Source of the DNA: Trichoderma breve
Lineage: Eukaryota; Ascomycota; Sordariomycetes; Hypocreales; Hypocreaceae
Direction: 5' to 3'
Assembly (NCBI RefSeq): GCF_028502605.1
Contig: NC_079234.1
Location: forward strand, 1,922,001-1,986,000
DNA: 64,000 nt
Below, one piece after another: positions 49,584 through 61,188 of the stretch (position 1 is its first letter; each line of letters opens with the position of its first letter). The notes under the pieces are model-generated. The model worked only from the letters and a program-made list of their open reading frames with translations. It had not been told where the DNA came from and made no database searches. The position numbers were made by a program, and so were the translations under genes.

Positions 49584-51422
49584 ATGTCGGTCAAGGAATC
49601 AGAGCAAGCAGAGCAATCAGATCGATCGGATCAATCAGAGCAGAAGGATACTGAAAAGGTAAGAATCAGTCTGTACAAGCAGTATCTTCAATGCTAAAAG
49701 GAAATACAGCAGCAAGAGACGAAAAGAGAAATCTATCCTGTCACTGATCTGGAGAAGGGTATTATCGCATGGGAACATGAAGAGGACCCATTGAACCCAA
49801 GGTAGGGCATACTTCGCTCAGCTTCAAATAATGGATGTGGAACAGGCTAACATTTGAAATCACGGACAGGAACTACCCTCCGCTTAGAAAATGGTTCCTC
49901 CTCTCACTCGTCAGCGGCATCACATTGATTAGGTATGGTTGTACATCACACCATCAGCAGCTTCGAAAGCACGATAGCTCAAATCGTTTATAGTCCTCTA
50001 GCTTCATCAATTTTCGCCCCGGCTGTAGCAAATGCAGCAGAAGAGTTCAACGAAACGTCAACAACAGTGAGATCTTTAGGTGTAACGGCATACTTGTTTG
50101 GCTACGGGGTAAGCACAACATACATATTGCCTGGTATTTCTAAGACGCTCACAAGCCAGTAGTTTGGTCCATTGTTTCTATCACCACTCAGCGAAATATA
50201 TGGACGTCGAATCATTCTCAGCATCGCAACATCTTTTTTTGTTGTATTTCAGATTGGGTGTGCACTTGCGCCCAACTTTGACTCGATTATTGTCTTCCGT
50301 CTACTTACAGGAATAGGAGGATCTGCGTGCCTTACAATTGGGGGCGGCGTTGTTTCAGACCTTTTTGAGCCAGAACAGCGAGGAGTCGCCATGGCTATAT
50401 TTTCCGCTGGACCACTCTTTGGGCCTGTATTAGGTCCTATTTGTGGCGGATTCATTGCCCAGGGCGCCGGATGGAGATGGGTAGGCGACTACTTTTCCTC
50501 TTCAGCATCTCTTTATTCTCTTATGACCAGACCGTACTGATTGGCAACATAGGTGTTCTGGGTTTTGGTCATCGTAGGCGGCACCTTTACGCTATTTGTG
50601 ATGATCTTCAACCGTGAAACGAACCCAGTCATCATTATCCAGCGTAAAACAAACCGCTTGAGGAAAGAACTTAACCGCCCCGAGCTCCGCAGTTACTATG
50701 ATGATTCTAGCAACCAGAAGAGTAAGACGGCACATTTTATCCATCGAATAACGACGCCTTTCCAACTACTGTTTCGATCCCCCATCGTTGCGGTTGTGGC
50801 GATTTATATCGCAGTCATATACGGCTGTCTGTATCTCCTTTTCACGACTGTCACAGAAGTCTTCCAGAACGTGTATCATTGGAGTGAGCAGATCAGCGGC
50901 CTATCCTACATTGGATTGGGGATGGGATTCGTTGCTGGCCAAGTAGCATTTGGTCTATTGAGTGATAAAGTCCTTATCAAGCTCAAAGCTCGCAACAATG
51001 GTGTCTTTGAGCCCGAAATGCGCCTCCCTCTTACCATCCCCTTTTCATTTTTTGTCCCGATATCTTTCTTCTGGTATGGCTGGTCTGTCAAGGCACAGAC
51101 TCACTGGATTGTGCCAATCATCGGCTTGTTTCCATTCGCCTTTGGCATGATTGGAATATTCGGGACGTTGCAAACCTACGTTATCGACTGTTTCCCACGC
51201 TATGCGGCTTCGGGTATTGCGGCAATCACCGTGACTCGATCCTTTGCCGGTGCACTTTTACCTCTTGCTGGTCCACCAATGTATAAAGCGCTTGGTTATG
51301 GCTGGGGAAATTCGCTGTTGGGGTTTGTCACCTTGGGACTAATCTCAATGCCAATCATGTTTAATCGCGTTGGAGCATCTTTGCGAAAGTCATCTTCTTT
51401 CCAAGAGAATGCAGCGAAATAA
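49584..51422 (+). CDS. MFS multidrug/polyamine-type exporter, DHA1 family
   Basis: Drug:H+ antiporter-1 type carrier. Six exons (49584-49658, 49710-49801, 49870-49932, 49994-50108, 50163-50480, 50553-51422) give 510 residues. The N-terminal 45 residues are hydrophilic and Glu/Ser/Gln-rich. PLASSIFAPAV lies in TM1, SPLSEIYGRR is the loop 2-3 motif, and GPLFGPVLGPICGGFI is antiporter motif C, the mark of drug exporters. A central loop is followed by the second six-helix half with GYGWGNSLLGF near the end. It is divergent from a Zn2Cys6 gene, an arrangement common for efflux pumps under a dedicated regulator. The exported compound is unknown. Confidence 0.94.
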
Positions 51423-52028
51423 TGCACGCGTACTCGTGTGGCGTTGTTCTTTACGACGGATCTCATCCCGAGATATATACAGACCTCATCACATATTATG
51501 CCTGGTAGGTAAGGAGCCTTGCATGAGATAACCTGGAGTGGTATACTATAGACAGACAATAGATTGTATAGACTTTTTTTTCTTTCTTTAAGCCGAGAAC
51601 TTGGAAACACATCATATAGGGTTCAAGTGATGTTTAGCCGGATTCGTTTAATATAGGTTGACATTTTTTTTTCGCCAATGCATACGAGCACAACTCGCTG
51701 GCGTCTTCATACTCGTAAATATTTTGTTGCGAAACTGCTAAGGTACCTATAATGGCGGACAAATTGATAGCGAGGCACAGTCTCAATAAGAACCCACACT
51801 GTATTGACCATATTAAAGTGAGACGCGTCTTTCACCGTAGTTTCGCGTCTCAAGTGACATCACGAGTAAACACCGATCAGCAATTGACGTCAAGTTTCCA
51901 GATGCTAAAGAAATACAATCAGCAACGGAGCGAACGAAGATTAAATTGAGAATCATTCGGGTTTCGAATTTTCGAATTTCTTCCTTCATTTCTACAGACG
52001 TTGAGTTTCTATTTGCCCCGCACTCGTC
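51423..52028. other. Intergenic / promoter of the 408-residue orphan
   Basis: AT-rich; no gene is recognised. A T-run occurs near 51664-51672. It contains the promoter of the gene at 52029. Confidence 0.5.
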
Positions 52029-53706
52029 ATGAAACGCTCTAGAGCCGCCTATATATACGACGTCGGTGACGCCAGAAAACCTCCAGCTAAAAGAGCTGCA
52101 ACTTCAACCAAGAAAGCTTCTCCTTCTACCAAGAAAGCTGCTGCTTCCACCAAGAAAGCTGCTGCTTCCACCAAGAAAGCTGCTGCTATTTCTACAAAGA
52201 AGGCTTCTGCTACCAAGGAAACTTCTTCCAGTGGAACAGCGCAGGCGACAGCAGCAGCAGCGCCGCCCTCACAATCTTCGGATGACCCCTTTGGAAAACG
52301 CTATAATATATCGTTGAGACCGAATGGAGAGCTTATGATTCCGTAAATCTTGCCAAGTGAATGTTCCAAAGTCATTGAAAAGCTGCTTCTACCACTTGGA
52401 TGGGTATACACAATAGATGATACGCCAGATCGTCCGCTCACTCTCTCATACAGGAGATGGTGGGAGACGAACGGCCTTTGGTTTGAATCAAATAAAAAGG
52501 CTCTTGGCTTGAATGCAAAACAATGGAAGATGACAGAAGAGGCGCTTAAGGATGATTCGCCTCTCGAAGGATATGATGCAAACACCCTAGAAGAATTCAT
52601 CTGTATGAAGCCGCCGGCGGGTGAAAGAGACTCCAATGACGGAGACGAAGATGGCGAAGAAGACGAAGACGAAGACGAAGACGAAGACGAAGACAAAGAT
52701 AAAGATAAAGATAACGAAGATGGTGAAGAAGATGTAGATGACGATGACGAAGTGAGAGGTAGCGGAAAACAAAGAGAGCTCTGCGGACAAAGAGGGCAAG
52801 AGTAAGGAAGCTGATACAGAAAGGGAGGCCCTTCACAAACGCTTGGGAAAGCTTGCTTCTCGACACCCATAGCATCTCTGGGTTATTACTCTGGGTGGCT
52901 ATGAGCGGTTTAGATGGTGGAGTCAAGAAATCTGCAAGCGAAACCAGGACGACTACTCTATGTACATCTACAATGACTTCAGCTGGTATGGAGTCATCGA
53001 AGTACTGGAGAATATGGTGAGCCACCCTGGAACAACATCCAAATCTTAGCGGCTAACTGTTGGTTATAGTTTGTGCAGTTCGAACGGGTTCTCAAGTCCA
53101 AGAACCATGAACCTTTGGACGTGTGGCGAGAGATTGAAGGACTTGCATGGCTTCTAAATAGCGGAAACGCCGAATTCGAAAGTGAGTTAATCTTCTCTAT
53201 GCGGCACTGGACCCAGAATATGTTTACTGACTGCGCTGTGTAAACAAAAGTGTGTGACGATGGCGAACGGTGTCAGCTAATTTGGAGCTCTTTGGATCCA
53301 TGATAATTGCTGCTATCGACGAGCTTCAGAAGAGAGGTCTTTTCACTAAAGATTCCAAATTTCCTAACATTCCAATTGTGCTGTCTCTTCTCATAAAATA
53401 TGCATGGACGATGGGCCGCGGCGACTATGGCTTCGATGATAATATTGATTGGGTCTTTTATGTTGTTCAACAGGCCGAGGCTGCAGATATTACCTTGGGT
53501 GGGCCGTCTGGATTTGCAAAGATTTTGGAGGAGATCAAGGCCGAAGCTTCACAACACACGGCAGCATCGCTTTCCAAGGTGAAAAAGAGCACATTCATCA
53601 ACAAGGTATGTTGCTTTCTTGGTTGAAATACTGGTTTATCCGCACAAGCAAAACTGACACAACTCTGTTTCATTAGTTCAAATCTTACGGCTCACGAAGG
53701 CGGTGA
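52029..53706 (+). CDS. Unrecognised protein with Lys-rich repeats and Asp/Glu tract
   Basis: I do not recognise the family. Six exons (52029-52342, 52454-52751, 52873-53016, 53070-53181, 53277-53605, 53677-53706) join in frame to 408 residues. Without introns the locus looks broken by TAA at 52344 and TAG at 52868, but canonical GT-AG introns remove both. The N-terminus has five copies of an STKKA(A/S) unit, histone H1-like and probably a nuclear signal. Then come PRWWETNGLWFESNKK, a 35-residue acidic run of Asp/Glu, a second RFRWWSQE segment, and a helical C-terminal half ending in basic FKSYGSRRR. The two RWW segments may be related repeats. A DNA- or chromatin-associated role is only a guess from composition. 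An alternative last acceptor would extend to about 53790. Confidence 0.7.
52101..52212 (+). repeat. In-gene tandem repeat coding STKKA units
   Basis: Direct repeats of a 21-24-base unit resembling TCCACCAAGAAAGCTGCTGC occur inside the first exon of the 52029 gene. At least two adjacent copies are identical, consistent with slippage expansion. Confidence 0.85.
52637..52746 (+). repeat. Acidic-tract microsatellite (GAC/GAA-rich)
   Basis: Alternating GAC GAA triplets, grading to GAT AAA, encode the Asp/Glu/Lys run of the 52029 gene. Such tracts vary readily in length. Confidence 0.85.
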
Positions 53707-54026
53707 GCAATATGTCATTGCAAAAATGCCTGCTGCCCAAAGAAAGAAGCATACTCTTGGAAGCGGTGGAGACGGGGATGATATTCTAGAAATGCTGGGG
53801 TTGAGCGTATTCGCTTTTCCTGTTAGGTACGATTGAACGATTACGGACTGTTAACTTCATAGCCTATGAGTGAAGAGATAATGCTGTACATGATCCTCAT
53901 GTTTAAAAAGATACCGCAGGGAATAGTGTCAGTCACTTGCCACTGTCCCATTGCTCATGATGTACATTATCCGCAGTGTTCCCCTGCAAGTTGCTATTTA
54001 CTCATATAAAGTAGGAATACATAGTT
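53707..54026. other. Convergent intergenic region
   Basis: About 320 bases between the orphan gene and the sedolisin. If the alternative last exon of the orphan is used, its end lies inside this stretch. Nothing else is seen. Confidence 0.5.
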
Positions 54027-56061
54027 TCAAGGCAAGCTCAAGAACAACTCGAGCATCTTGGGATAGTTGGGTGTGCCCAGTCCAGTAACAGGATCCCATC
54101 CCTTGGTGGCATTGAATCCAAGGGTGCCGCAACCAGGGTTGGTTCCATTCGTGATGTCGTTCAACACTCCTGGGTTTTCGTACAGCACTGAGTTAATGAG
54201 TCCCAATGGTCCCTTTCCTATCTTGATGCGCTCTTCAACAATGCGGTTAATGAGCGATGCGAAAATGGGCGCTGAAGCAGATGTGCCGCCGGAGAGCCCC
54301 TTCTGGCCTTGCACCCAAACTGCAATGTTATCACCATTGGCTGCCACATCGGGGATGCCTCGTCCATTCCGGTTGTAGATGCCCGTGCTATTTTGGTATT
54401 GGCCATTTTCATAGTATGGGTATGATGGGTTGTATTTCTTGAAGTAGTTGGCAACGGCACTTTGTTGGTACTTGGGAATTGGGTAGATGTTGGAAAAGCC
54501 CTGTAATTGTTCAGTAGATATTCCACATTTGCTGTTTCACGGATTCTATACTTACACCACCACTGCTGTAGTTGAAAGAGGGGCTGGGATCAAAGACAGC
54601 ACTCTCAGGATCATGGACCGTCTTTCCTGGGTAGACCTTTGTGGCTCCAACATTTGTCAACCACGGGCAGCTGTTGGGGTGTGTGGGAGAAAAGACATCA
54701 TCATCTCGTAGACAACCGTAGAAATCCGCATCAGTATCTCCAGGATAACCGCCCACTCCAGTATCGCCGCTGGCTACGAAGACAGACACGCCCTGTAGAG
54801 CAAGTTTCAAGAACTCTTGGCACTGGCGCTTCTGGTAGTTTGCGGGGAGATCGCTCTCTTGAACACCATATGAGATGGAGATTACGTTAGTAGGCTTGTA
54901 GACGCCACACATGAGTTGGCCTTTATAGCCACCGGGGTGCGTCGTATCGGGATATACAGGGTCAAGCGTGGGATCGTTGCCCGTCTCTCCAAAAGCAGAG
55001 TAAGTACAGTAGGAGCCATCAAGGGCGTCAAAAAAGGTGTTGAAGACGCCAGTGAATTGTTGGGCATAAAATGCATCGTCGGTTTGGAAGAGGGTTGTAG
55101 TTTGAGGGTAGATGATAGGATATGCGAGTTCAAAGTCGAGATTGCTTTCACCACCAGCGTTTCCTTGCGATACAGGGGCCTTGGCACCATCGATTGAGTC
55201 TAAAGTGGGATGAGTGCCGTTGGGAATGTATGGGGTGTATTCGGCAAAGAATGCATTAAAGTCTGGCTGAGAGTAAACGTCTCCTTGTTCAAAGACGCCG
55301 AGAGAGTTGTTTTTGCTGACTTTGGCGTGAGGATCAGGGGCTTCGAAGTTGTAAAGCGCCTGCAAGCATTTAGGCGTAATGGTTTGATCGCAAGTTGAAA
55401 GATCGTCTGGTGTCGACTTCTTTGGTAGCTTAGGGAAAGGTCTAATTTGTTGTTGTCGGCGGTGAGGATTGAACTTGAATTGAGGCGCGACTGGTGACCC
55501 ATCCCTTTTTCGAAGCTCCATGTCCATAAGAGTACCCTTTACGCCGGGGGTGATGTAATCGACATGTTCTGACACATGCTCTGGCAGATGATACTCATGA
55601 GTAGCGACTAGAGCGCGGTCTCGATCATCATGGAAGTATTTGGTATTCAGCAGGTTCTCGACTTCTGCAGCGGTGGCGTCAAAGGCCAACCACACTTTGT
55701 TATCACTGTGAGTGATTCTCTCTTTAGAGATACCAGACTTGATCAACCAAGCAGCCACTGTTTCAACAGCGTCATCGGAAGGCTTAAAGGCTTCAACGAC
55801 CTCATCCAGAGTCCAATGTTTGCCGTATAAAGAAGAGCTAGGGTGAGAAATTTCCGCCAACCAATCCTCTGCCTGCTCCATTGCCTTGACATTCTGCTTC
55901 AAGCCTACTCTGACGGGAAGCACAACATCGGGTGAAACCCGTTTGTGTAACTTGGGATTCGGGACCCCGCGCTTCTCGTGGACGACATGGTTCTCGGGGA
56001 TTGATCGACCTGAAGTCAACCCCACGAGAGCAGCAACCTGGATGGCTGATGAGAAGCGCAT
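54027..56061 (-). CDS. Secreted sedolisin (S53) serine-carboxyl peptidase / tripeptidyl peptidase
   Basis: Acidic-pH secreted protease of the kumamolisin/tripeptidyl-peptidase type. Exons 56061-54556 and 54500-54027 give 659 residues. A signal peptide covers about 1-18, and a Pro-kumamolisin prodomain about 35-185 ending at the basic site RKR. The catalytic domain has the S53 Glu-Asp pair E305 and D309 in ESNLDFELAY, the oxyanion Asp in VASGDTGVGG, and the nucleophile S576 in SGGTSASAP. The C-terminal Ca2+-site region is around LNDITNGTNPGC and GWDPVTGLG. All catalytic residues are present, so the enzyme appears functional. It is likely nutritional; family members in Trichoderma also serve mycoparasitism. 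Confidence 0.95.
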
Positions 56062-57815
56062 CTTGACAATATGGAGGGTACAACAATGGTATCAGAGCGC
56101 CAACTCAATTACAAAGAGGCAAATCCAGCTTTCATCTCTGCGGTGCACCTAGGGTTAATTTATACATTTACAAGCACGGTCGGTGCCATCTATCATGCCG
56201 CTCAGTCAAAGTTCAATTGCTAGAGCTACGCTGCGATGATACTGTACTCTCATTTTGCAAGGTCCATTCACCAACAATGGGCAGAACTTTTGATTCCCTT
56301 CTCCAACCACTCAGATATCGACCATTCAGCGATGAGCGATGCAAAGCTAAGACAAATGCCTGCATAATCACACGGCAAGAATCGCAGTGAGGTGATGCGC
56401 TGCTAGGTTGGTTCAGGAAGGTCAACTACCTGGCGCGCAACTCCGCCGAGGCAATGCTGGAATTTTGTCCCATTACGATAATCACTCCGGCAATCGCAAC
56501 AAGGAACCGGCATTATCGGCACCGGTGCTGGAACTTTTGAGATGCGAATTTAGATGAACCGATTTTGCTTGTGACAAAGAGATAGCGTTAGATGTGTCAA
56601 GGATGGCGCTGCGATCCTAGTTGATTATGAGCTGTCTAAACCCGATATGGGTTTCAGCGTGGAGATGGAGTTGATAACAGACGGCATTGAAGAGACTTTA
56701 ATCCAGGCCGGAGGAGTAGGGTAATTAGCATCTCGTATTGAATAAGATATATCCGTGAATGATTAGATTTTACCTTCCTTCCTTATATACAGCACTGCCA
56801 CCGAAGATCAGATAAACAATTTTTCTCATCGGTCTGTTGTCTGAACTAGATCGTCGTTACAATGAATCCTATATGTCCCACTGCGCCTCATTGCATTCTT
56901 TAGTACGCTAAGACTTGTTTCGCTCAATGAAATTATATACAAAAAAAGGTATTAATCTCACCTGCTGTGGTATTACTTTACAGTATGATTTAATTGTAAC
57001 TTTTAATTTGACTAGTTGACGTATTAGAGCCCGCATCCCGACGATTAGAAGCTTGCGACTTGGATCACGGTTTAGGTTGCACACTGAACAGAATGTGGGG
57101 TTTAATTGAGGTTGGCCATAGGTAATATTGAGCACTGTTACAGTATAAACGGCTCATGGAGGTATTGTTAATTTCTTCACATGATCAAGAGGTGAACACA
57201 TGGCGTTACACTGAGTATTACGAAGTGCATCCGGGTACTTGTATCTATTCGTGGCTCCTCACTCGGCAACCAGTGATGCCAAGCATACATATCAACGGGC
57301 CGCCTTTAATGGTCCACATCCTGCCAAGAGATATATCACGATCCCGTGTGTTCGCCCTTTCACTTATACACGGCCCGGAATGTAGCCCCGGATTACTATA
57401 AACGGCAACCGACCCGGCCGGCAGCCATCACAGCAAAACTATCAAATCTCGGTTCTCGGCTGGTGTCATTAAGCTTCCGAAACCTCCACCAAGCGCTTTG
57501 TCACCCACCTCCATCAGCCTTAAAAGATAGCCTGAAGCTTCTTTCAGATATCCCACATAATCATTATGACGACCGCGCGTCTCCTTTGGGAATGCCCGCT
57601 ATCTCAAATGGGAGTCAGGCTGCAAGATGGTCGGGCAGCTGCCACGTGATGATACGATTTGCTCCCACCACCAGCTGTATGTCAGATAACACACCTTATA
57701 AATAGCTGTTCATCTGGCCATTGATGCGGGGTATGGCTGCTGTCTGCATTTCTTACAAGTTTCAGGCATATATATCTGTTTCTGCACTGAAATCTCGTCC
57801 CAAAGATACCACGCA
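56062..57815. other. 1.75-kb intergenic region
   Basis: Promoter of the sedolisin at its left end and of the peroxidase at its right end. A TTATAAATA element at 57695-57703, about 115 bases before 57816, is a plausible TATA box. No gene is seen. Confidence 0.5.
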
Positions 57816-58684
57816 ATGGCCTCCAAGATTGCAATTGCTTCCCTGATCGCCTTATCGGCTGCTTCGGAGGGCCTTCGACCATGGGAGGCTCCTGGTCCTA
57901 ATGACTTGCGGAGCCCTTGCCCAATGCTGAATACGCTGGCAAACCATGGCTATTTGTATTAACTTCTCTCCAATTGGAGCCAATTCTCCATCAATCAGAG
58001 GCTAATTGGTATTCAAGACCTCACGACGGCCGCGATATCTCGGCCCAACAGTTTGCCGATGCAGCTTTCGAAGTCGTAAATATCGATCCTATGGCCATCA
58101 AGCAGGTTGCAAATTACTTTCTCAGAGCTTCGAACCAAACTTCCATCAACTTGACAGACTTGAATCGCCCTGGCATACTACAGCACATTGCTTCTCTCAC
58201 CCGAGACGACGTTACAAGTCCTGATAGCGTAGATGTCACAGCATCTCAAGATCGAATTCGCCATCTTATACAAGACAGCGACACTGACTGCATTACAATT
58301 GCTTCGCTTGCAAAGACTCGCTTACACGTCGAAGATCTGTCTTCTCCCAAAGAGCTGACTCTGAAGGAGCAGACCTTTGCATATGCCGAGGCAGGTCTCC
58401 TGCTGTTGACGATGATTGAAGGAGAAGTTCCGTCTGGATGGAGCTTTCCTCCAGCAACCGCATATTGTGCCCCGAAGAAAAGAGTAGAAACGTGGTTGAC
58501 GGAAGAGAGATTTCCGGAAGAGCTGGGGTGGAAGAAGTCAGAGCGAACGATTGGTCTCATGGACTTTGTGCCAGTCATAAAGGGCATTTATGAGGAAAAG
58601 AGATCGCAGGCTGGGAAGGGACCATTGTGGAAAGCCTTTGTTCCCTCCTTTCTCCAGCAAGCAGGAACTGATAGCGAGCTATGA
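57816..58684 (+). CDS. Secreted heme-thiolate peroxidase (chloroperoxidase/peroxygenase family)
   Basis: Family 2 heme-thiolate enzyme using H2O2 for halogenation or oxygen insertion. Exons 57816-57955 and 58018-58684 give 268 residues. A signal peptide covers about residues 1-19. The proximal motif SPCPMLNTLANHGYLPHDGR spans the splice junction; C35 is the axial thiolate of the PCP signature. The distal Glu-containing segment is less clear; the run FAYAEAGLLLLTMIEGE is the best candidate. Length matches short (class I) fungal peroxygenases. Substrates cannot be predicted from sequence. Confidence 0.92.
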
Positions 58685-58931
58685 TGAGCTTTGGCCTGGT
58701 GCGTGTGTTTTCTGTATATGATGTTCAATACCAAAAAGTATCCCGTTTTTTGAGCAACTGTTGATATAGCCATGCCATACGTGAAACACTATACCGTGAA
58801 GAAGGCATCAATCTTTGCAGAGGAGAGAAGAAATCTTGAGTATTGAAGTGTAGACAAATTAATTTTTCGCCATGGTCGAGACATCAAGAAAAAAAGATGG
58901 TGCTTGGGCATCAATAAGAGCGGGGATGCGC

Positions 58932-58936
58932 AAAAA
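58932..58936 (-). terminator. RNA polymerase III T-run terminator
   Basis: Five consecutive T on the minus strand, about 26 bases past the tRNA 3' end, suitable as a Pol III stop. Confidence 0.6.
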
Positions 58937-58961
58937 GATAAGAACCAAGGATCCAATGCAA

Positions 58962-59043
58962 TGCGTAATCTGGGAATCGAACCCAGGGCTCCCCGACGTT
59001 GCTCGGATGGCAACGGAGAATTTTACCACTAAACCAATTACGC
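58962..59043 (-). tRNA. tRNA-Gly(GCC) with 11-base intron
   Basis: Full cloverleaf on the minus strand. The 7-bp acceptor stem is GCGTAAT/ATTACGC. The D arm is GTTT-AGTGGTA-AAAT. The anticodon stem is CTCCG/CGGGG with loop TTGCCAT, anticodon GCC. An 11-base intron (TCCGAGCAACG) sits one base 3' of the anticodon, the canonical position. The T arm is CTGGG-TTCGATT-CCCAG. The mature form is about 71 bases including discriminator A. Confidence 0.93.
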
Positions 59044-59687
59044 TTCGATGTTTTAGTGGTGAGATATTCTCATTGAGATTCCCGGCACCGTTGGTGTTGT
59101 CTCGATTTTGAGCTTGAGAGTGACTGGAATGTATAGACGTAAGGTACACCGAGAATCGACTCAATGCTTTATTTGGGCATCAGCATTGCAGCTTAGAAGC
59201 TCCATCTTCACGCATATGCGGCAATTATTCACTTCATTGGCTTACCGCTGCAATGCAAGAGGAAGCACGGCATTTGCCTGCAACATCAACTTTGCCTTTG
59301 CCGCATATGCCGATCAATTTTGTTGACGAATTAGTTGCATGCAATTTGGCAATCGGAAGTCTCCCGAATGGAAATAGAGCGGGATGTTTTTTATTCCCTT
59401 GGCAGATACATGGAGGCGGCTGGGGGAGATTATCATTGCGGCACCTCCAAAAAAAACTTTCCGCAAATCTATCCACCAATGTTGTTTTCTCACTGTCTTA
59501 GCCTCAGGTGGAACCACGCTGTAATGACGATATATATAGAAAATCAGGGTCCCCCAGATTATGGGGATAACCGTCGCCCGCTTTGCATCTGCTGCTTTGC
59601 TGGCTGGCTGTATAATTTCGTATGATCCTGAAGACTCTTATAGCGAAACTACAGTAAACCCACGACGTTGGATACAGCAACGGCATC
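59044..59687. other. Intergenic / promoter of the sulfatase
   Basis: Includes the tRNA upstream region and the sulfatase promoter. No further gene is recognised. Confidence 0.5.
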
Positions 59688-61124
59688 ATGGCGCCGAAGA
59701 AAAACATTCTCCTCGTCATAGCGGACGACATGGGCAAATCCCTTGGCTGCTACGGTGATACTACGATATCAACGCCCAATATTGACCGGCTAGCCTCTGA
59801 AGGCACGCTATTTGACAATGCCTTTGCCAGTACAGCATCTTGCAGCGGGAGCCGATCCGTCATCTATACCGGTCTTCACACGCATCAAAACGGGCAATAC
59901 GGCCTGGAGCACTCCAACCACCATTTCATGACCTTTGATAACATTGACACTGCTCCCAAGCTCTTCAATGATCTGGGGTATCAAACCGGCATTATTGGAA
60001 AAATCCATGTTGGCCCCAACCATGTGTATCCGTGGGAGGTGCGAAGGGAAAGCCCAACCCGAGACGTTTCTTGGGTTGCCGAGCAGGCTGACTTATTCTT
60101 TCAATCGGCAAAGGATGACCCCAGACCATTCTTTCTGACGGTGGGATTCATGGATCCTCATCGGGACTCGACTCGTGGTGGATTCGGCAATGGTGACGAG
60201 AGCGTATCTGCTGCGGACGCGACCTACGATCCTGCAAAGATTACTGTTCCAAGTTTTCTCAATGACATTCCCGAAGTTCGTCAGGAGATGGCTGAGTACT
60301 ACCGTTCCGTTGGTCGAGTTGATCGTGGATTCGGCTCAATCATGGAGGCCTTGAAAAAGGCTGGCTTCGTCAATGACACGCTTGTTGTTTTGACGAGCGA
60401 CAATGGCCCCCCGTTTCTCAATTCAAAGACAACCCTCTACGATGCGGGTGTAAGATTACCTTTAATTATACGGAACCCTCAGGGAAAAGCTGGCCAGAAG
60501 AATCCAAATATTATTTCTTTCATTGACCTCCTGCCGACATTCCTCGACTGGGCAGGACACGGTTCCGCTACACCTTCTGCTTCAGCCTCTCCACCTCGGC
60601 TGGGTCGCTCCATTCTTCCAATCATTGATGAAACTAATACACATGACGACTGGACAATGGTATTTGGGTCCCATACTTTTCACGAGGTTACCAACTACTA
60701 TCCAACACGATTCATGCGCACATCGCGCTACAAATACCATCGCAACATAGCATGGAAGCTCGACTTTCCCTTCTCAACTGATCTCTACGCATCCTTGTCA
60801 TGGGAAGGAATCCGCAATTCTCAATTCCCGGTGAAAGTTGGAGAGCGCTCCTTGGAAGCATACATCCGACGGCCTCCGGAAGAGCTGTATGACATGCAGG
60901 AAGACCAAAGAGAAGTGGTGAACTTGGCAGATCGTCCGGAATACAGAGAGCTTCTGCTTGGATTCCGAAAAGAGCTCGAAGACTGGCAGCGAGTGACAAA
61001 AGACGCATGGCTGGTACGGGACGGAGTGTCATTGTCGGAGATGCAAGGACACATTGATGCAGGGCTGAAGATTCCAGATCGTTTTGACTTTGACTTGGCG
61101 GCACCAGGAAACACGCAGTCATAA
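59688..61124 (+). CDS. Type I sulfatase (heparan N-sulfatase-like)
   Basis: Formylglycine-type sulfatase, probably an aryl- or sulfamate sulfatase for sulfur scavenging. Single exon of 478 residues with no signal peptide, so probably cytosolic. Alkaline-phosphatase-like fold marks: metal-binding D13 and D14 in VIADDMG; the active-site block S-C52-S-G-S-R56; K105 and H107 in GKIHVG; DPHRD near 156; metal ligands D238 and N239 in LTSDNG; and K247. The modified-residue signature is usually C-x-P-S-R; here the third position is Gly. Fungal sulfatases of this SGSH-like branch vary there, so activity is possible but not assured. It is convergent with the next regulator, with only 64 bases between them. 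Confidence 0.92.
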   Translation: MAPKKNILLVIADDMGKSLGCYGDTTISTPNIDRLASEGTLFDNAFASTASCSGSRSVIYTGLHTHQNGQYGLEHSNHHFMTFDNIDTAPKLFNDLGYQTGIIGKIHVGPNHVYPWEVRRESPTRDVSWVAEQADLFFQSAKDDPRPFFLTVGFMDPHRDSTRGGFGNGDESVSAADATYDPAKITVPSFLNDIPEVRQEMAEYYRSVGRVDRGFGSIMEALKKAGFVNDTLVVLTSDNGPPFLNSKTTLYDAGVRLPLIIRNPQGKAGQKNPNIISFIDLLPTFLDWAGHGSATPSASASPPRLGRSILPIIDETNTHDDWTMVFGSHTFHEVTNYYPTRFMRTSRYKYHRNIAWKLDFPFSTDLYASLSWEGIRNSQFPVKVGERSLEAYIRRPPEELYDMQEDQREVVNLADRPEYRELLLGFRKELEDWQRVTKDAWLVRDGVSLSEMQGHIDAGLKIPDRFDFDLAAPGNTQS

Positions 61125-61188
61125 GCCAGCCTTGTTTTCTCTGAGAAAGCATGGGATAACGTTGGTCGCATTTCCCAACCTTGCAGGG

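Noticed and set aside
52301..52870. Minus-strand open frame with long serine runs
   Set aside because: It is the antisense of the Asp/Glu microsatellite and has no other coding support.
52029..53706. Apparent pseudogene with TAA at 52344, a frameshift near 52752 and TAG at 52868
   Set aside because: GT-AG introns 52343-52453, 52752-52872 and 53182-53276 remove every lesion and keep frame; the intervening coding-like frames are coincidental purine-rich sequence.
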